Translations under genes and position numbers: made by a program
Shown here: piece after piece, positions 61,951 through 64,000 of the stretch
Numbering within the stretch: the stretch's first letter is position 1
Layout of the letters: the number at the start of each line of letters is the position of its first letter
Assembly (NCBI GenBank): GCA_030248195.1
Contig: JASAND010004194.1
Location: 31,586 to 95,585, forward strand
DNA: 64,000 bases
Source of the DNA: Trissonchulus latispiculum
Taxonomy: Eukaryota > Nematoda > Enoplea > Enoplida > Ironidae
Reading direction: 5' to 3'
The notes under the pieces: generated by a model
What the model was told of the DNA's origin: nothing
What the model saw: only the letters and a program-made list of their open reading frames with translations
Database searches by the model: none

Positions 61951-62159
61951 TTTGCAATTAAATAAATTATCAATAGCAATGAATAAGCCGGAACTATATA
62001 CAGTAAATGCTGCATAAAATTAACAAGAACAAATGAGATTGAAAAAATTAATAAAACATAAGCTAATATAATAATAACAAGCTTTACAACTATGCATAAA
62101 CTATTATAAACATAAAGTAAAAATAATACTAAAGTTAAGAAACATCTATAAACACATTG

Positions 62160-64000
62160 CATTTGCATTATTAATTCATAGTTTAAAAACTTACGTATGT
62201 GTCCAAAACTGCTCTGGAAACATAGATAATTTACTCATCTACCCGGACAGAATGCGATAATTGTAAAAAATTATCTATCTGCCTGCGCACCTTCATAATT
62301 TATCTATCTGTCTGGACACTTTCCGAAGTGTCCAATTTAGTCACCTGCCCGTAACATATAGATATTGCTCTTGTTGGAAACAAAAACATGTGGTAGGAAG
62401 ATTCGTTCGATGTTTCCGGGCCTCGCCCCGCCTGAAAACGAATGCCAACCCACCTAATTTTGGAATCTCCACCGGCAACTTTTTCTCAAGATACATCTAA
62501 GCCCCCGGGTTGTGTTTGTGAGTGACGTAGTATTGAAAACTAGCAGCTGCTGAAATAGGTAAATGCCAGAGGAGATCTGACTCTGTCGAGATACTGATCC
62601 TTCTAGGAGCCCGGTTGTCGGTGATTTTGACATGAACGAACGGAAGCATTAAAATTCTAGTAGCGCTTCTTTACGTACCATATCATCGACAGTAAATCGA
62701 GCAGGCATACGGTTCGTGCAGTGATGAGTAGAAAGGCAGCTATAACGGTACAACATATTTAGTCGGCCTGGCCGGGCTCATCATACATTCGTCTCCTCTA
62801 TCTTTCTCTATTTAACTGTTGTAGATTTAAATAGTGACATTTTGAGAAACTTTTGATTTCTGAGTGTACCTTGTAAAAGTGAAGAAACGCCTTGAGGAAT
62901 CAGTTAACGATACCTGATTAAGGGGGCTACGCTAGGGGTTGGCACGACATCGTCGGAGAGAGCTACTTTTCCCCCCAACGTTAGCCAACATATCAAAATA
63001 AAAATCTTTAGGGTGGGCAACAATATATCTCATATGCACCGTATTTGGCAGGACGCCAAAGTACAAATTTTGGTGGGGAAAATGGGATTTTTCAAAAAGG
63101 TGTTTCAGCTCTGGTGGATTAACGGTTTGACCAATTCTGAAACTTTCAGCCATACATGTTATCTGTTACTAGTGCTAAATTTTAAAAGTATTCCGGTTTT
63201 CGAGCGTTGCTTCCTTCTTCAGCTATAACAGCTCACGTTTGAAATTTGGCAAAAAGTTGCGATGTGACCATGCGCCGTTTTCGATCTAATAAAATTAACA
63301 GCTGACAGCACCTAGCCTACCCCAGCTTTTTACCAAATATGAGGCTCTAATAGGGGCAAACTGTCTGTAAGTTTCTGAAGGTTTTGGTTTTCTGTTTGTG
63401 TGCTAGCTAACTTTTGTTAAGAAATAATCCTTATTTTTAGGCCTGAAAAGCTATCTAAGCGCAGTAAAACTGGGGTCAAAAAATTTTTGTCTCCAATTTT
63501 GTCGAAAAAGTGCTCATAGGGGTTATTTGACCTGCTGCATCCGAATAGAAACTGTTTTTCGATATGACGCTCCCTTCGTTCAGTATGCGCTACAACTGTC
63601 TTAGAGCTTTTTGGAGCGATCGCCATCCATACTTCGAGAAATCAATCTAGCATTTCTAAACATTGAAGCGAGGTTTAGTGACTCAGCTTTCTGCACATCT
63701 TGGTACACTCACTGGCCTGTAATGCGCAAAGTTTCAGCTGATCCTGCCACATCACTTTGGAGTAATTGACTCACATCTTCGGAAATGGCACCAAATAACA
63801 GCGACAATATCGATAATGTAATCTAAAGACCAGAGTGAACGCAGGGATTAACGAAACCACGTCATTTTTACATAAGTTAAGATGGATATCAGAGTACAGC
63901 CAACGCGAGCAAAGTTGAGCTTCTTTTGACAAGCCGCCGCAGCCGTTATAGACCTACAACACCAAATTTTTCGCACTTTTGATTTTATCGCACAGAAAAG
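62160..64000. other. No gene recognised
   Basis: Short AATTTATCTATCTG-type words recur at 62260-62320. Frames near 62932-63228 and 63417-63626 have no splice support or family match. Confidence 0.4.

Overview
This is a window of AT-rich animal nuclear DNA. The evidence is intron-split genes with GT...AG boundaries, AATAAA poly(A) signals, an extracellular receptor built from C-type-lectin-like and sushi modules, and a heavy load of short DNA transposons. No bacterial, organellar or viral gene order is present. The species cannot be fixed from sequence alone. An invertebrate, perhaps a deuterostome such as a tunicate, would fit the gene types, but that is inference.

Two protein-coding genes can be assembled with confidence, both on the minus strand. 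(1) At 13097-9610 a four-exon gene encodes a complete 551-residue glycosyltransferase family 92 protein. It has a type II membrane anchor, a DID motif and a poly(A) signal just after the stop. (2) At 56190-44054 a ten-exon gene encodes a signal peptide, a C-type-lectin-like region, six sushi (CCP) modules and a final transmembrane exon. All junctions agree in phase, giving 526 residues. It looks like a single-pass cell-surface recognition receptor. A possible shorter secreted form would end inside the intron after CCP5.

The rest is mostly mobile-element debris. 1-9.5 kb holds small inverted-repeat elements with short subterminal motifs, including an exact-TSD 1.85 kb element at 3514-5360 and a GC-rich hAT-like MITE at 8271. 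A second copy of that MITE sits in intron 3 of the glycosyltransferase gene. 13.3-32.5 kb is dominated by one fold-back family; its best copy is a 640-bp near-perfect palindrome flanked by 8-bp duplications. Elements bounded by TTAA lie between and inside these copies. 33.5-34.7 kb is a 238-bp tandem repeat with an alternating A-B-A-B-A order. 36.6-44.9 kb holds more long inverted repeats and a two-copy MITE family. 56.2-64 kb has no recognised gene apart from one weak exon candidate, plus several hairpins.

A theme runs through the window. Several unrelated-looking elements keep only a short conserved terminus and carry a private, tandemly repeated short motif just inside each end (GGCCGGGC, GTCCAC, TTCGCGAA, GATCCG, GTTTAAG, GTCCGTTT, GGCAAT). 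Three of them share the same end, GCCCGGTTCA, next to TTAA or a one-base variant of it.
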